Below are positions 1 to 8,396 of a stretch of 64,000 nt of DNA, in pieces. The DNA lies in the NCBI RefSeq assembly GCF_014648895.1, contig NZ_BMRZ01000021.1, forward strand, positions 62,001 to 126,000, read 5' to 3'. This DNA comes from Streptomyces tanashiensis (GTDB taxonomy: Bacteria; Actinomycetota; Actinomycetes; Streptomycetales; Streptomycetaceae). Position numbers and translations under genes: made by a program. The notes beneath the pieces were generated by a model that did no database searches, was not told the origin of the DNA, and saw only the letters and a list, made by a program, of their open reading frames with translations. Within the stretch, counting starts at the first letter, position 1, and the number at the start of each line of letters is the position of its first letter.

Positions 1-87
1 CTCCGGCGTTGGCCCGACCGGGTCCTCCGTACGGGCGCCCGCCGGTGTCGCCCTCCGGGCGGCCGCAGCCCCGGTGAGGATCGGTGC

Positions 88-942
88 ATGGGCGTCGTCC
101 TGCCGGTCCTCTTCGCACTGTTCGCCGCGTTCAGCAACGCGCTGGCCACGGTGCTCCAGCGGCGTGCGGCGCTCACCGTCCCGCAGTCCGACTCCTTCCG
201 CCCCGGACTCGTCCTCGACCTGTTGCGCCGCCCCCTGTGGCTGGCCGGCATCCTCGCCGTCATCGCCGCCGGCGTCGGACAGGCGGCGGCCCTCGCGACC
301 GGGCCCCTGGCCCTGGTGCAACCGCTCTTCGTCCTTGAGCTACCCCTTGCCCTGCTGATCGCCTCCCTCCTGACCCGCGAGCGGCTGCCCGCGCGGCTCT
401 GGGCGGCCGTCGCCGGCGTCGTGGCCGGACTCGGGGTGGCGCTCGCGGCCGCCTCGCCCACAGGCAACCGCACCCACGTGGAACTGGACCGCTGGGTGCC
501 GGTCCTGGTGGCCTGCGCCGTCGCCGTGGTGGTCCTCGCCACCGTCGGACTGCGCAGACCGCCGGGGCGCGCGAGGGCCGGCTGTCTCGGTACCGCGACA
601 GCGATCTGCTACGCGCTCACCGCCGCCCTCATGAAGACGTCCATGCACATCCTCACCGACGACGGCATCGGCGCCTTCCTGACGGCCTGGCAGACCTACG
701 CCTTCTGCGCGGCAGGGATCGCGGCCCTCCTGCTGCTCGAACACGCCATGCAAGGCGGACCACTCGTCGCCTCGCAGCCCGCTCTGACCCTCGGCGACGC
801 CACCGTGAGCCTGGCCCTCGGCATCCTGCTGTACGAGGAACACGTACGGGCGGGCTGGTGGCTGCTGCCCCAGCTCGCGGGCATCGCACTGATCGTCCTC
901 GGAGTGTTCGCCCTGACCCGCAGCGGCGCGGGCGCGACCTGA
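88..942 (+). CDS. DMT-family membrane transporter
   Basis: A 284-residue integral membrane protein made of about nine to ten hydrophobic helices separated by short loops, with the two-fold repeated layout of drug/metabolite (EamA/NIPA-like) transporters. The first helix begins at residue 3, so there is no separate signal peptide. The start is an ATG with GGTGAGGA about 8 bases upstream. The substrate cannot be told from sequence. It stands alone: the next gene is on the opposite strand and ends about 100 bases away. Family placement is by fold and composition. Confidence 0.8.
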   Translation: MGVVLPVLFALFAAFSNALATVLQRRAALTVPQSDSFRPGLVLDLLRRPLWLAGILAVIAAGVGQAAALATGPLALVQPLFVLELPLALLIASLLTRERLPARLWAAVAGVVAGLGVALAAASPTGNRTHVELDRWVPVLVACAVAVVVLATVGLRRPPGRARAGCLGTATAICYALTAALMKTSMHILTDDGIGAFLTAWQTYAFCAAGIAALLLLEHAMQGGPLVASQPALTLGDATVSLALGILLYEEHVRAGWWLLPQLAGIALIVLGVFALTRSGAGAT

Positions 943-1038
943 CCGCTCGTCGCCCAGTCGGCCTCGGCGGGGCCCGTCCCCACGCCCTTTGATGAGGCAG
1001 GTCCAGGGCCGCCTACGGCGTCGCGGCGCTGCTCAGGC

Positions 1039-3075
1039 TCAGCCCTTCGGGCAGCTTCCGGAATCGAGGATCTGCTTCTCACCCTCGTTCCCCCAGTACA
1101 GGGCAACGACGTAGCGGTCGTACCGCCACCCACCGTTCGTGTCGGCCTCGGCGAGCAGTTTCCTGCAGCCGGTCTTCGCGACCACGTCCGTCAGGTGCGA
1201 CTGCTGTGCGCGCCCGCCGAGCGGTCCGTAGCCGTCCTCGTCTGCCCACACGTACATCGCGTGCTCCACGGGGTCGAACCCGAGCTTGACCGTGCCCGCG
1301 CCAAGAGGCGGCAGGCTCATCTCGCCCGCCCTGGCGTCCCACGCCGCCTGGAGGGCCTTCACCGTGCTGTCCGCGACACGGATCTCGGCCTTGTCGCTGC
1401 TGGGGATTCCGGCGGTCGCCAGGCCGGAGTCGTCGCCCAGCCATCTGCCGGCGATCTCGCGGGAACAGCCGTCGGCCGCGTCTCCGAACCCGAGAACCGA
1501 CTCGTCGTTCGCCTGCTTCCCGTACAGCCAGTACACGGAGAACCGCCCGTACGGCCATGTGGCCGGCTGTTCCTTCAGGTGGCGGGAGGCGACGGTGCAT
1601 GCGGCCATCTCTCCGATGCGGCGGAACAGATCCTGGTGGTCTTCGGGGATCTGCGGGACGGGACCCGCGGTCACCACGACGGTTTGTGCCTCGCGGTTGA
1701 ACGTGACGTCGGGAATCGACTGCTCCCAGCCCTTGGTGGCGAGCATCCTCCGGGCGAGGTCTCGGATCTCCTGGGCTGCCGCCGTCTCCTGTGAGGTCTC
1801 GGCGCGTGTGCTTGCCGCCCATTCACCGGGCATGGGCTGAGTCTCGTCTTCGGAGCGGGTGTAAGCCGGGTCGGGCACGGATGCGAGCGCGTCTCTGACG
1901 GACCGGGGCGTCGGAGGGGCTCCGGTCCGCGCGGCCGGGGTGGTGCTGGAGTTGCTGTCCGTCGACGGTGCGTTGCCATGACTCACGGGCATCGTGGACC
2001 GGGCTGTCGTGCTCTTGTCCGTGCTGCCGTGAGACGACGGGAACGCAAGGGCGCCGCCCGCGACTCCGCCGACGACACTCCCGATGACGATGGCGGTGAT
2101 GACCGCGCGCTTCCGGGACGAGGGACGCCGGATCTGCCAGGCGGGGTCGTCCAGGGTGGGCATGTGCCACTCTGCCTCAATGAGGCCGCCGACCAGGGTC
2201 GGTTCCATGCCTGTCGGCACGGGCAGAACCTGCGTCGTCTGGCCGGAGAGCAGGCTGGTGCACCGCTCGGCGGCCTCGTGAGCGGAGGGCCGCTCGTCGG
2301 GATTCTTGGCGAGGGCCTTCTCCACGAGCTCCCCCAGAGGTTGAGGAAGACCCGCAAGATCGGGAGCTTCGGACATGACGCGGTACGCGACCACGTCCGG
2401 GGCGGCGGTGCCGAACGGAAGCCGTCCGGTGGCGGCGTACGCCACGATCGCTCCCCAGGCGAACATGTCCCCGGCCGGTCCGGCGGTTCCTGTGCGGTAG
2501 TGCTCGGGACTGATCCAGCCCGGTGTCCCCGTCATGACGCCGGTGCGAGTGACGGAGGTGCCGTCGGCGGCGTGCGCGATGCCGAAGTCCAGGACGCGGG
2601 GTCCGACGGGGGTGAGGATGACGTTCTGCGGCTTCACATCCCGGTGCACCACACCGGCCTGATGGATCGCGGCCAACGCCTGGGCCGTACCGGCGGCGAA
2701 GGCATACAGGCTGCCACCTGCGAGCGGCCCGTGCGTGGCCAGGTGCTGATTCAGGGTGGGTCCTGGCGCGTACTCGGTGGCCAGCCAGGGGGTTTCGGTC
2801 TCCGTGTCAGCCGCCAGCAGGGGTATCAGGCAGGGGCCCACGACGCGGGAGGAAAGGGTGACTTCACGGCGGAACCGAGCCCGGAACTCAGGGTCCTCCG
2901 CCTGCGCCGGGTGGATGACCTTCACCGCGACCCGTACCCCCTGGGGGTCGAGTCCGGCGTGCACCGTTCCCATGCCACCTGCACCGAGACGGCCGATGAT
3001 CCGGAAAGGGCCCACCTTCTTGGGATCACCCGGGCGGGCAGGCAGAACCCTCCCGCCGGAGCCAGACACACTCAC
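1039..3075 (-). CDS. Membrane-anchored Ser/Thr protein kinase (PASTA-less Pkn type)
   Basis: About 678 aa. The cytoplasmic kinase domain covers residues 23-280, with glycine loop LGAGGMG, catalytic Lys52 (VAVKVIH), HRDVKPQN (Asp146) and DFG (Asp163), so it looks active. A single membrane helix lies near residues 324-345, followed by a Ser/Thr/Pro-rich linker and an extracellular domain of about 260 residues with several cysteines that is not a PASTA repeat. I chose the GTG at 3075 because GAAGGAAG precedes it; a TTG start 46 codons upstream would add a sequence unlike kinases. Streptomyces Hanks-type kinases sense envelope signals; the ligand here is unknown. Confidence 0.88.
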   Translation of the reverse strand: MSVSGSGGRVLPARPGDPKKVGPFRIIGRLGAGGMGTVHAGLDPQGVRVAVKVIHPAQAEDPEFRARFRREVTLSSRVVGPCLIPLLAADTETETPWLATEYAPGPTLNQHLATHGPLAGGSLYAFAAGTAQALAAIHQAGVVHRDVKPQNVILTPVGPRVLDFGIAHAADGTSVTRTGVMTGTPGWISPEHYRTGTAGPAGDMFAWGAIVAYAATGRLPFGTAAPDVVAYRVMSEAPDLAGLPQPLGELVEKALAKNPDERPSAHEAAERCTSLLSGQTTQVLPVPTGMEPTLVGGLIEAEWHMPTLDDPAWQIRRPSSRKRAVITAIVIGSVVGGVAGGALAFPSSHGSTDKSTTARSTMPVSHGNAPSTDSNSSTTPAARTGAPPTPRSVRDALASVPDPAYTRSEDETQPMPGEWAASTRAETSQETAAAQEIRDLARRMLATKGWEQSIPDVTFNREAQTVVVTAGPVPQIPEDHQDLFRRIGEMAACTVASRHLKEQPATWPYGRFSVYWLYGKQANDESVLGFGDAADGCSREIAGRWLGDDSGLATAGIPSSDKAEIRVADSTVKALQAAWDARAGEMSLPPLGAGTVKLGFDPVEHAMYVWADEDGYGPLGGRAQQSHLTDVVAKTGCRKLLAEADTNGGWRYDRYVVALYWGNEGEKQILDSGSCPKG

Positions 3076-3729
3076 AGGGGCTTCTTCCTTCGACGTCGTT
3101 CCGTTGCGAGGAGAACGGGGCAGCCGCCCGAGAGGGCAAGCCCAACCAGCCACGCCAGTCTCACGGCGGATGCTATCCGCGGAACGCCCTGCTGGGACGG
3201 CATATCTCAGCAACAGGGCAGCAGCACCGTGGCAGGCACGGTGCGCCGACTCCTGCAGCGGCCTGAGTCTGGGTCAGACAAGGGGTGCGACGCAGACAAG
3301 TACGGTGCCGCCGGTCAGGCACGGACTCGACGGAGGAGCTCCTCGGAGCCGGCGTGGCGGCGATCTACGTCGCCGTTCTGGGCCCCAGTTCATCCCCGCC
3401 GGCGCAAGCCGCTTCACCATGGGGCTCCTGCTCACCACGGTGCACGTCCTCATCGGTCTGATGTGGTCGGCCGTCCTCACCGGGCACGTCAGCGCTTTCA
3501 GGCGGGTGCCGCGCGCGCCTGCGGCCTCCCGTGGGGAGCCGGGAGGCGGGCGCGGCCATGACCCGCACGGGGGACGCGGGGCAGGGCCGACGGCCCGGTC
3601 CGCGAGGAGCGGTGCGGTGGGCCGCTTTCCGTTCACCCTGCCACTGGGCCGGTCGGGTACGCCAGAGGCGTGCACGAACCGGCCACAGGCATCTGCGTCA
3701 GCGCCCCGGGGCGTCCGCTTGCGACCCGG
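3076..3729. other. Non-coding stretch with a possible gene remnant
   Basis: About 650 bases without a convincing gene. Around 3419-3510 a short hydrophobic reading frame (MGLLLTTVHVLIGLMWSA) ends without domain structure and could be the start of a decayed membrane-protein gene. The remainder holds the kinase 5' region and the 3' region of the cold-shock gene. No hairpin or RNA gene was recognised. Confidence 0.35.
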
Positions 3730-3933
3730 TCAGATGGGGCGGACCTGCTCGGCCTGCGGGCCCTTCGGGCCCTGTGAGGTCGTGAACTCCACCCGCTGGT
3801 TCTCCTCCAGCGACCGGTAGCCGGAGGAGTCGATCGCGGAGAAGTGCACGAAGACGTCCGGCGTGCCGTCGTCCGGTGCGATGAACCCGAAGCCCTTCTC
3901 TGCGTTGAACCACTTCACAGTCCCCTGAGCCAT
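3730..3933 (-). CDS. Cold-shock protein (CspA family)
   Basis: A 67-aa single cold-shock domain beginning MAQGTVKWFNAEKGFGFI. Both nucleic-acid-binding motifs are present: RNP1 (KGFGFI) and RNP2 (VFVHFSAI). The length is typical of the family. The start at 3933 is set by GGGAAGG seven bases upstream. It binds single-stranded RNA/DNA and acts as an RNA chaperone in the cytoplasm. About 150 bases of AT-richer DNA precede it (to 4085), consistent with the long structured 5' leader often found for csp genes. Confidence 0.93.
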   Translation of the reverse strand: MAQGTVKWFNAEKGFGFIAPDDGTPDVFVHFSAIDSSGYRSLEENQRVEFTTSQGPKGPQAEQVRPI

Positions 3934-4085
3934 GCGATGCCTTCCCTGTGCAGAACCGGACGCGTGACCGTGTCCGGGAATGTGAGGATTGTCTATCACT
4001 TCCTCGCGTGGAAGGTGGATTGCCGGTCATTGCATTCGTATGAGTGAGGGACTCGGGACGCTGTTGACCACGCGGGCTCGCCGTC

Positions 4086-4820
4086 TCACCAGGGGATCGG
4101 CCCCTCCTCGGCCAGAAGGGCGCCCGTCGGGCCGTCCTCGCCCGCCGTCGCCAGGTCGACCGCCACGGTCGCGCCCTCCTCCGCCGTGCGTATCCCGCTG
4201 TGGCGGTTGAGGTCGGTCGCGCAGTAGCCGGGACTCACCGCGTTGACCAGGATCCCTTCGGCGCGCAGTTCATTGGCGTAGAGCACGGTGACCGCGTTCA
4301 GGGCGCTCTTCGAGGTGCAGTAAGGGAGGAGGATCGAGGTGTAGGCGGCCCACGGGCTGTCCGGGTCGGCCTGGTGGGTGAGGGAGCCGAGTTCGCTGGA
4401 CATGTTGACGATGCGTGCGGCGGCGGAGCGGCGAAGCAGGGGGAGCATGGCATGGGTCACCGCGATGACACCGAACACGTTGGTCTCGTAGACCTGCCGG
4501 ACGGTGGCTGCTGGGGTCTCACTCGGCTTCTGCGGTCCGGCGGCGATCGCGGCGTTGTTGACGAGGATGTCGAGGCGGCCGAACGTGGCGTCGATGTGCT
4601 GGGCGGCGGCCTGGACCGAGGTCTCGTCGGTGACGTCCAGTGGTACGAACCGTACGTCGGCGCCGTCGGCGCGCAGCTCCTCGGCCGCCGCCTCGCCACG
4701 CTCGGCGTCGCGGGCGCCGATCAGCACGGTGATGCCGAGGGCTGCGAGCCTGCGCGCCGTCTCCTTGCCGATGCCCTTGTTCGCGCCGGTGATCAGAGCA
4801 GTCTTCTGTGAAGTCGTCAT
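4086..4820 (-). CDS. Short-chain dehydrogenase/reductase
   Basis: A 244-aa classical SDR. The cofactor motif is TGANKGIG near residue 11, the NNAA motif is present, and the catalytic set is Ser (NMSSELGS) with Tyr-x-x-x-Lys (YCTSK). The Arg at the end of the second strand (IGAR) favours NADP(H). Substrate unknown. It is transcribed away from the LysR gene at 4892 with only 71 bases between them, the usual layout of a LysR regulator and its target. Confidence 0.88.
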   Translation of the reverse strand: MTTSQKTALITGANKGIGKETARRLAALGITVLIGARDAERGEAAAEELRADGADVRFVPLDVTDETSVQAAAQHIDATFGRLDILVNNAAIAAGPQKPSETPAATVRQVYETNVFGVIAVTHAMLPLLRRSAAARIVNMSSELGSLTHQADPDSPWAAYTSILLPYCTSKSALNAVTVLYANELRAEGILVNAVSPGYCATDLNRHSGIRTAEEGATVAVDLATAGEDGPTGALLAEEGPIPW

Positions 4821-4874
4821 GGCACCCAGCCTCCCCTCGCCCACGGGCGGCAGGGAAAGACCAGCTGGCTCTGG

Positions 4875-4891
4875 ATCTATAGTCCACAGAT
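4875..4891. promoter_or_regulatory. Candidate LysR box in the SDR/LysR divergent promoter
   Basis: ATCT-N9-AGAT, an interrupted dyad of the T-N11-A type bound by LysR proteins, lies immediately before the LysR start codon in a 71-base divergent intergenic region. Seen in sequence; the binding role is inferred. Confidence 0.35.
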
Positions 4892-5836
4892 ATGAGTGAG
4901 CTAGAGGTGCGGGAGCTGAGGTACTTCATCGCGGTCGCCGAGGAACTGAACTTCAGCCGGGCCGCGCAGCGCCTGGGAATGGCGCAGCCCCCGCTGTCGA
5001 AGGCGATCGCTCAGATGGAGTCCCGTGTCGGGGTACGCCTGCTGGAGCGCACCACCCGGCAGGTGAGGCTGACCAACGCCGGTCAGGTGCTGCTCGATCA
5101 GGCCCGGATCGCGGTCGACGCGGTGCACGCGGCGGCCCGGCGTGCACGCCGGGCCGGTCAGCCGACGCCCCAGCTCGTCGTGGCGGTCAAGCCGGGAGGC
5201 GATGCCGGGCTGCTGCGGGAGATCCTCGCCGCCTACCGGGGAACGGGTTCGCATCTGCCGCCGCCCGAAGTGGTCGTCGGCGGCAGCGGAGAGCCGATCG
5301 CCATGCTGCGGGACGGCCGTGCCGATGTGGCGCTGCTGCGCAGCCCGTTCGACGGTCGAGGTCTGGATTCCCAGACTCTCCTGGTCGAGCCGCGACTGGC
5401 CGTCCTCCCCGCCGCGCACCGCCTGGCCGGACGCCGACGACTGCGGCCGACCGACCTCAAGGGTGAACCGATCCCGCGCTGGAAGGGGGCCGCCCCCTCC
5501 ACCATCGCCTACTACACCGGATGCGACGGAGCGGAAGCCGGCGATGGCGACACAGGCTCGGCGGCGACCGACCCTCCTGAGGGGCCGCTCGTGGCCAGCG
5601 TCGAGCAACTCCTGGAAGTGGTCGCGCTGGGCCAGGCGGTGGCGTTCCTGGCCCGCTCCACCACCGAGCGGCACCAGCGCCCGGACATCGCCTACCGGCC
5701 GGTCACCGGCCTCAGTCCCAGCGCGGTCATGGTCGCCTGGCCGGAGACCTCGCGATCCGCTGCCGTCGCCGCCTTCGTCCGAGCCGCCCACGACGTCGCC
5801 ACCCACCACCCCGACCACCTGACCGCACTGGCCTGA
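4892..5836 (+). CDS. LysR-family transcriptional regulator
   Basis: A 314-aa protein. The N-terminal winged helix-turn-helix (residues 5-65) carries the family signature RYFIAVAEELNFSRAAQRLG and QPPLSKAIAQMESRVG. The remaining 220 residues form the effector-binding domain. It is divergent from the SDR gene at 4086-4820, which is the likeliest target. Effector unknown. Confidence 0.92.
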   Translation: MSELEVRELRYFIAVAEELNFSRAAQRLGMAQPPLSKAIAQMESRVGVRLLERTTRQVRLTNAGQVLLDQARIAVDAVHAAARRARRAGQPTPQLVVAVKPGGDAGLLREILAAYRGTGSHLPPPEVVVGGSGEPIAMLRDGRADVALLRSPFDGRGLDSQTLLVEPRLAVLPAAHRLAGRRRLRPTDLKGEPIPRWKGAAPSTIAYYTGCDGAEAGDGDTGSAATDPPEGPLVASVEQLLEVVALGQAVAFLARSTTERHQRPDIAYRPVTGLSPSAVMVAWPETSRSAAVAAFVRAAHDVATHHPDHLTALA

Positions 5837-5844
5837 AGTCCCTC

Positions 5845-6678
5845 CTACCCGGCCAACCGGTCGAGGCGGTCGAGGCGGGCCTGGTCGAGGCGGAGCTGCG
5901 CCGCAGCGAGGTTCTCCTCCAGGTGGCCGATCCGAGCCGTGCCCGGAATCGGGAGGATGACCGGGGAGTGGTGAAGGAGCCACGCGAGCGAGACTTGAGC
6001 CGGGGTGGCGTCGAGTTCGGCCGCCACGGCCGCGATCTCGGCCGACGCGGCCGACGCCGCCCCGGCGACCGGCCGCCACGGCAGAAAAGCGATCCCCGCC
6101 GCTTCGCACGTGGCGAGCACCGGCTCGTGCTCGCGGTCGAGCAGGCTGTATCGGTTCTGCACGCTGGCGACGTCGACGATCTCCCGTGCCCGTTCCAGTT
6201 CTGCGACGGTGACCTCGGACAGTCCGATCCGTCCGACCTTGCCCTCCGTCTGCAGTTCCCGCAGCGCGCCGAGCTGCTCCGCCAGGGGCACCTCCGGATC
6301 GATGCGGTGCAGCTGGAGCAGGTCGATCCGTTCCACGCGCAGCCGCCGGAGGGCGTGGTCGACCTGAGCGCGCAGGACGTCCGGCCGGGCGTCGAGTTTC
6401 CACCCGGCGGAGGAGGGCGATCGTGCGACACCCACCTCGGTGGTGATGAGCAGTCCGTCCGCGTAGGGATACAGGGCTTCGGCGAGCAGTTCCTCGTTCG
6501 CTCCCCAGCCGTACATGTGGGCGGTGTCGATCAGCGTGACACCCAGCTCGACGGCCCGTCGGGCGACCGCGAGCGATGCCTCGCGGGCGGGACCTGCCTC
6601 CGTCGGCAGCCGCATCGCTCCGAACCCGAGCCGCCGTACGCCCAGGTCCCCACCGATGTGGAACATGGTCGATGTCAT
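5845..6678 (-). CDS. Aldo/keto reductase with altered catalytic lysine
   Basis: A 277-aa TIM-barrel protein. Asp51 (LIDTAHMYG), Tyr56 and His124 (LLQLHRID) of the AKR catalytic tetrad are in place, but the position normally held by Lys (ATKGG-type motif) reads ITTEVG, i.e. Glu81. This could alter or remove NADPH-dependent carbonyl reduction, or the protein may be non-catalytic. The start at 6678 gives MTSTMFHIGG, the normal beginning for this family. It converges on the LysR gene, ending 8 bases after it. The 340 bases between 6679 and 7018 hold no clear gene. Confidence 0.82.
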   Translation of the reverse strand: MTSTMFHIGGDLGVRRLGFGAMRLPTEAGPAREASLAVARRAVELGVTLIDTAHMYGWGANEELLAEALYPYADGLLITTEVGVARSPSSAGWKLDARPDVLRAQVDHALRRLRVERIDLLQLHRIDPEVPLAEQLGALRELQTEGKVGRIGLSEVTVAELERAREIVDVASVQNRYSLLDREHEPVLATCEAAGIAFLPWRPVAGAASAASAEIAAVAAELDATPAQVSLAWLLHHSPVILPIPGTARIGHLEENLAAAQLRLDQARLDRLDRLAG

Positions 6679-7018
6679 GCCGTCTTCCCCCTCGATCAAG
6701 GGCCCACGCCAACAGCGCTGTTGGCCCTGGACCGTTCCGAGGGGCTGGTCCGCCGACTTCACGGACTGCGTGCCGGAGCGGGTTGGCGTTCTGGCCCGAC
6801 TTCCTTGCTGCCGACCCTCGGATCGGACGGTCGGATCGCGTTCCAAGCGTGTCAGGATCCGTACGCCGCGGAGGCGTCCGGGCCCGTGGCGGAGTCCACG
6901 GTGGCGGCGGCCCGTGGCCGTGTCCGGACTGTGGGATAGGGTGCCGCCGAGGTGATCCGCTCGGTCCTCCCGAGCTGCGCCGAGGACAGACACGACGGCC
7001 GCCCGAGGGGGGACCTGG

Positions 7019-8050
7019 ATGCTGCAGGCATTGGGGCTGGGGCGGGCCGAAGAGACCGTCTACACCGCGCTGCTGGGCCGCCCGACAGCCTCCGCGTACG
7101 AACTCGTCCGTCAGACCGGACTCGAGGAACCCGAGGTCGCAGGCATCCTGCTCGACCTGTCGGCGCGTGGCCTGGTGGCGATCGCCGCCGAGGCCGGGGG
7201 CGGGGCACCCGACGCTTCCGACCGTGGAGCCGCCGACCGCACGCCCGCCCGCTACCGGCTCACCCCGCCCTCCGTGGCCCTCGCCCCGCTGCTGGTCGAG
7301 CAGCGCAACGCGCTTCACCGGGCCGAGACCGCCTTCTCGATGGTGACCGAGCAGTACCGCAGCACCGCGGCACACCCCGCGGGCAGCGTCGTGGAGGTGG
7401 TCGTCGGCGTGGAGCAGGTCGCGCACCGGTTCCACCAACTGCAGCGCGGAGCTCAGCGGGAACTGCTGGTCTTCCTCGTCGGGGAGCCCATCGCCGTACC
7501 CCGCGAGGAGGCCGACATGTCGGAGAGTTCCGCGCTGGACCGCGGAGTCGACTTCCGCGTCGTGGCGTCCAAGGACTACCTCGACAGTCCCGGTGTGGGA
7601 AAGGACGTGCGGGCGGCCATGTCGGCGGGCCTCGAGATCCGGCTGGTCGAGTCACTGCCGTTGAAGATGGTGGTGTCGGACCGGGAGCGCGCCATGGTGC
7701 CACTGGACATGGCGGACTCCGGTGACGAGCCGAGCGCCATCGTGGTGCACCGCAGCGGTCTGCTGACGGCACTCGTCCACCTCTTCGAGCGGGAATGGGC
7801 CCAGGCCCGTCCGCTGTTCGCCACCACCACGGGTGTGGGCGCGGATCCGGCGGTCGACGACCGGCCGACCGAGGGGGAACTGGAGGTCCTCGCCTTGTTG
7901 CTGGCAGGGATCTCGGACCGGCGGGCGGCCTCACAGCTCGGTCTCTCGATCCGGACCGTGGAGCGACGGACACGCCGTCTGATGGACCTTGCCGGCGCGG
8001 ATTCGCGCCTGCAACTCGGGTGGCACGCCGCCCGCGCGGGCTGGCTCTGA
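7019..8050 (+). CDS. TrmB-like/LuxR-type transcriptional regulator
   Basis: A 343-aa regulator with two DNA-binding modules. A TrmB-like winged helix occupies residues 1-60 (VYTALLGRPTASAYELVRQTG), followed by a central ligand-sensing region. A LuxR-type helix-turn-helix lies at residues 283-335 (LALLLAGISDRRAASQLGLS, IRTVERR). The ATG follows GAGGGGGG. Streptomyces has many such TrmB-LuxR proteins of unknown ligand. The next gene, in the same direction after a 346-base gap, is a large secreted subtilisin, which makes the protease a possible target, by position only. Confidence 0.82.
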   Translation: MLQALGLGRAEETVYTALLGRPTASAYELVRQTGLEEPEVAGILLDLSARGLVAIAAEAGGGAPDASDRGAADRTPARYRLTPPSVALAPLLVEQRNALHRAETAFSMVTEQYRSTAAHPAGSVVEVVVGVEQVAHRFHQLQRGAQRELLVFLVGEPIAVPREEADMSESSALDRGVDFRVVASKDYLDSPGVGKDVRAAMSAGLEIRLVESLPLKMVVSDRERAMVPLDMADSGDEPSAIVVHRSGLLTALVHLFEREWAQARPLFATTTGVGADPAVDDRPTEGELEVLALLLAGISDRRAASQLGLSIRTVERRTRRLMDLAGADSRLQLGWHAARAGWL

Positions 8051-8396
8051 CCTCCTCGGCGGCCGGCTGGGTGGCGGGAGTGAGGGGGGCCGGACACCCC
8101 CGAGGGGATGCAGCCCGGCAGGTGTCCGCCGCCTCAGTGACCTGGAGCGGACCGGGGGCTGTCCGACGAGGAGCGGTCGTGACCCCTGCGCGGAGTGCGG
8201 GGTCCATGCACGGCGCGGGGCCGACCCTCGCCCGCACGCCCCGGACTCCCCGTCGGACGCAACGTTGCCGGATGCGATCGCGTGTCGGGTATCCGCCATG
8301 CGCGGAACCCGCCACTCCGGGCCCTCCTCGGTGATCCGCGGGTCTGCCAGGCTGCAGCTGCATCCCGACATGTTCACGGTTTCCAGTGGGAGATTC

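Noticed and set aside
4901..7438. An 845-codon open frame on the minus strand
   Set aside because: It runs antisense to the LysR and TrmB-LuxR genes, lacks domains and is Arg/Gly/Pro-rich, which is typical of shadow frames in 72% GC DNA.
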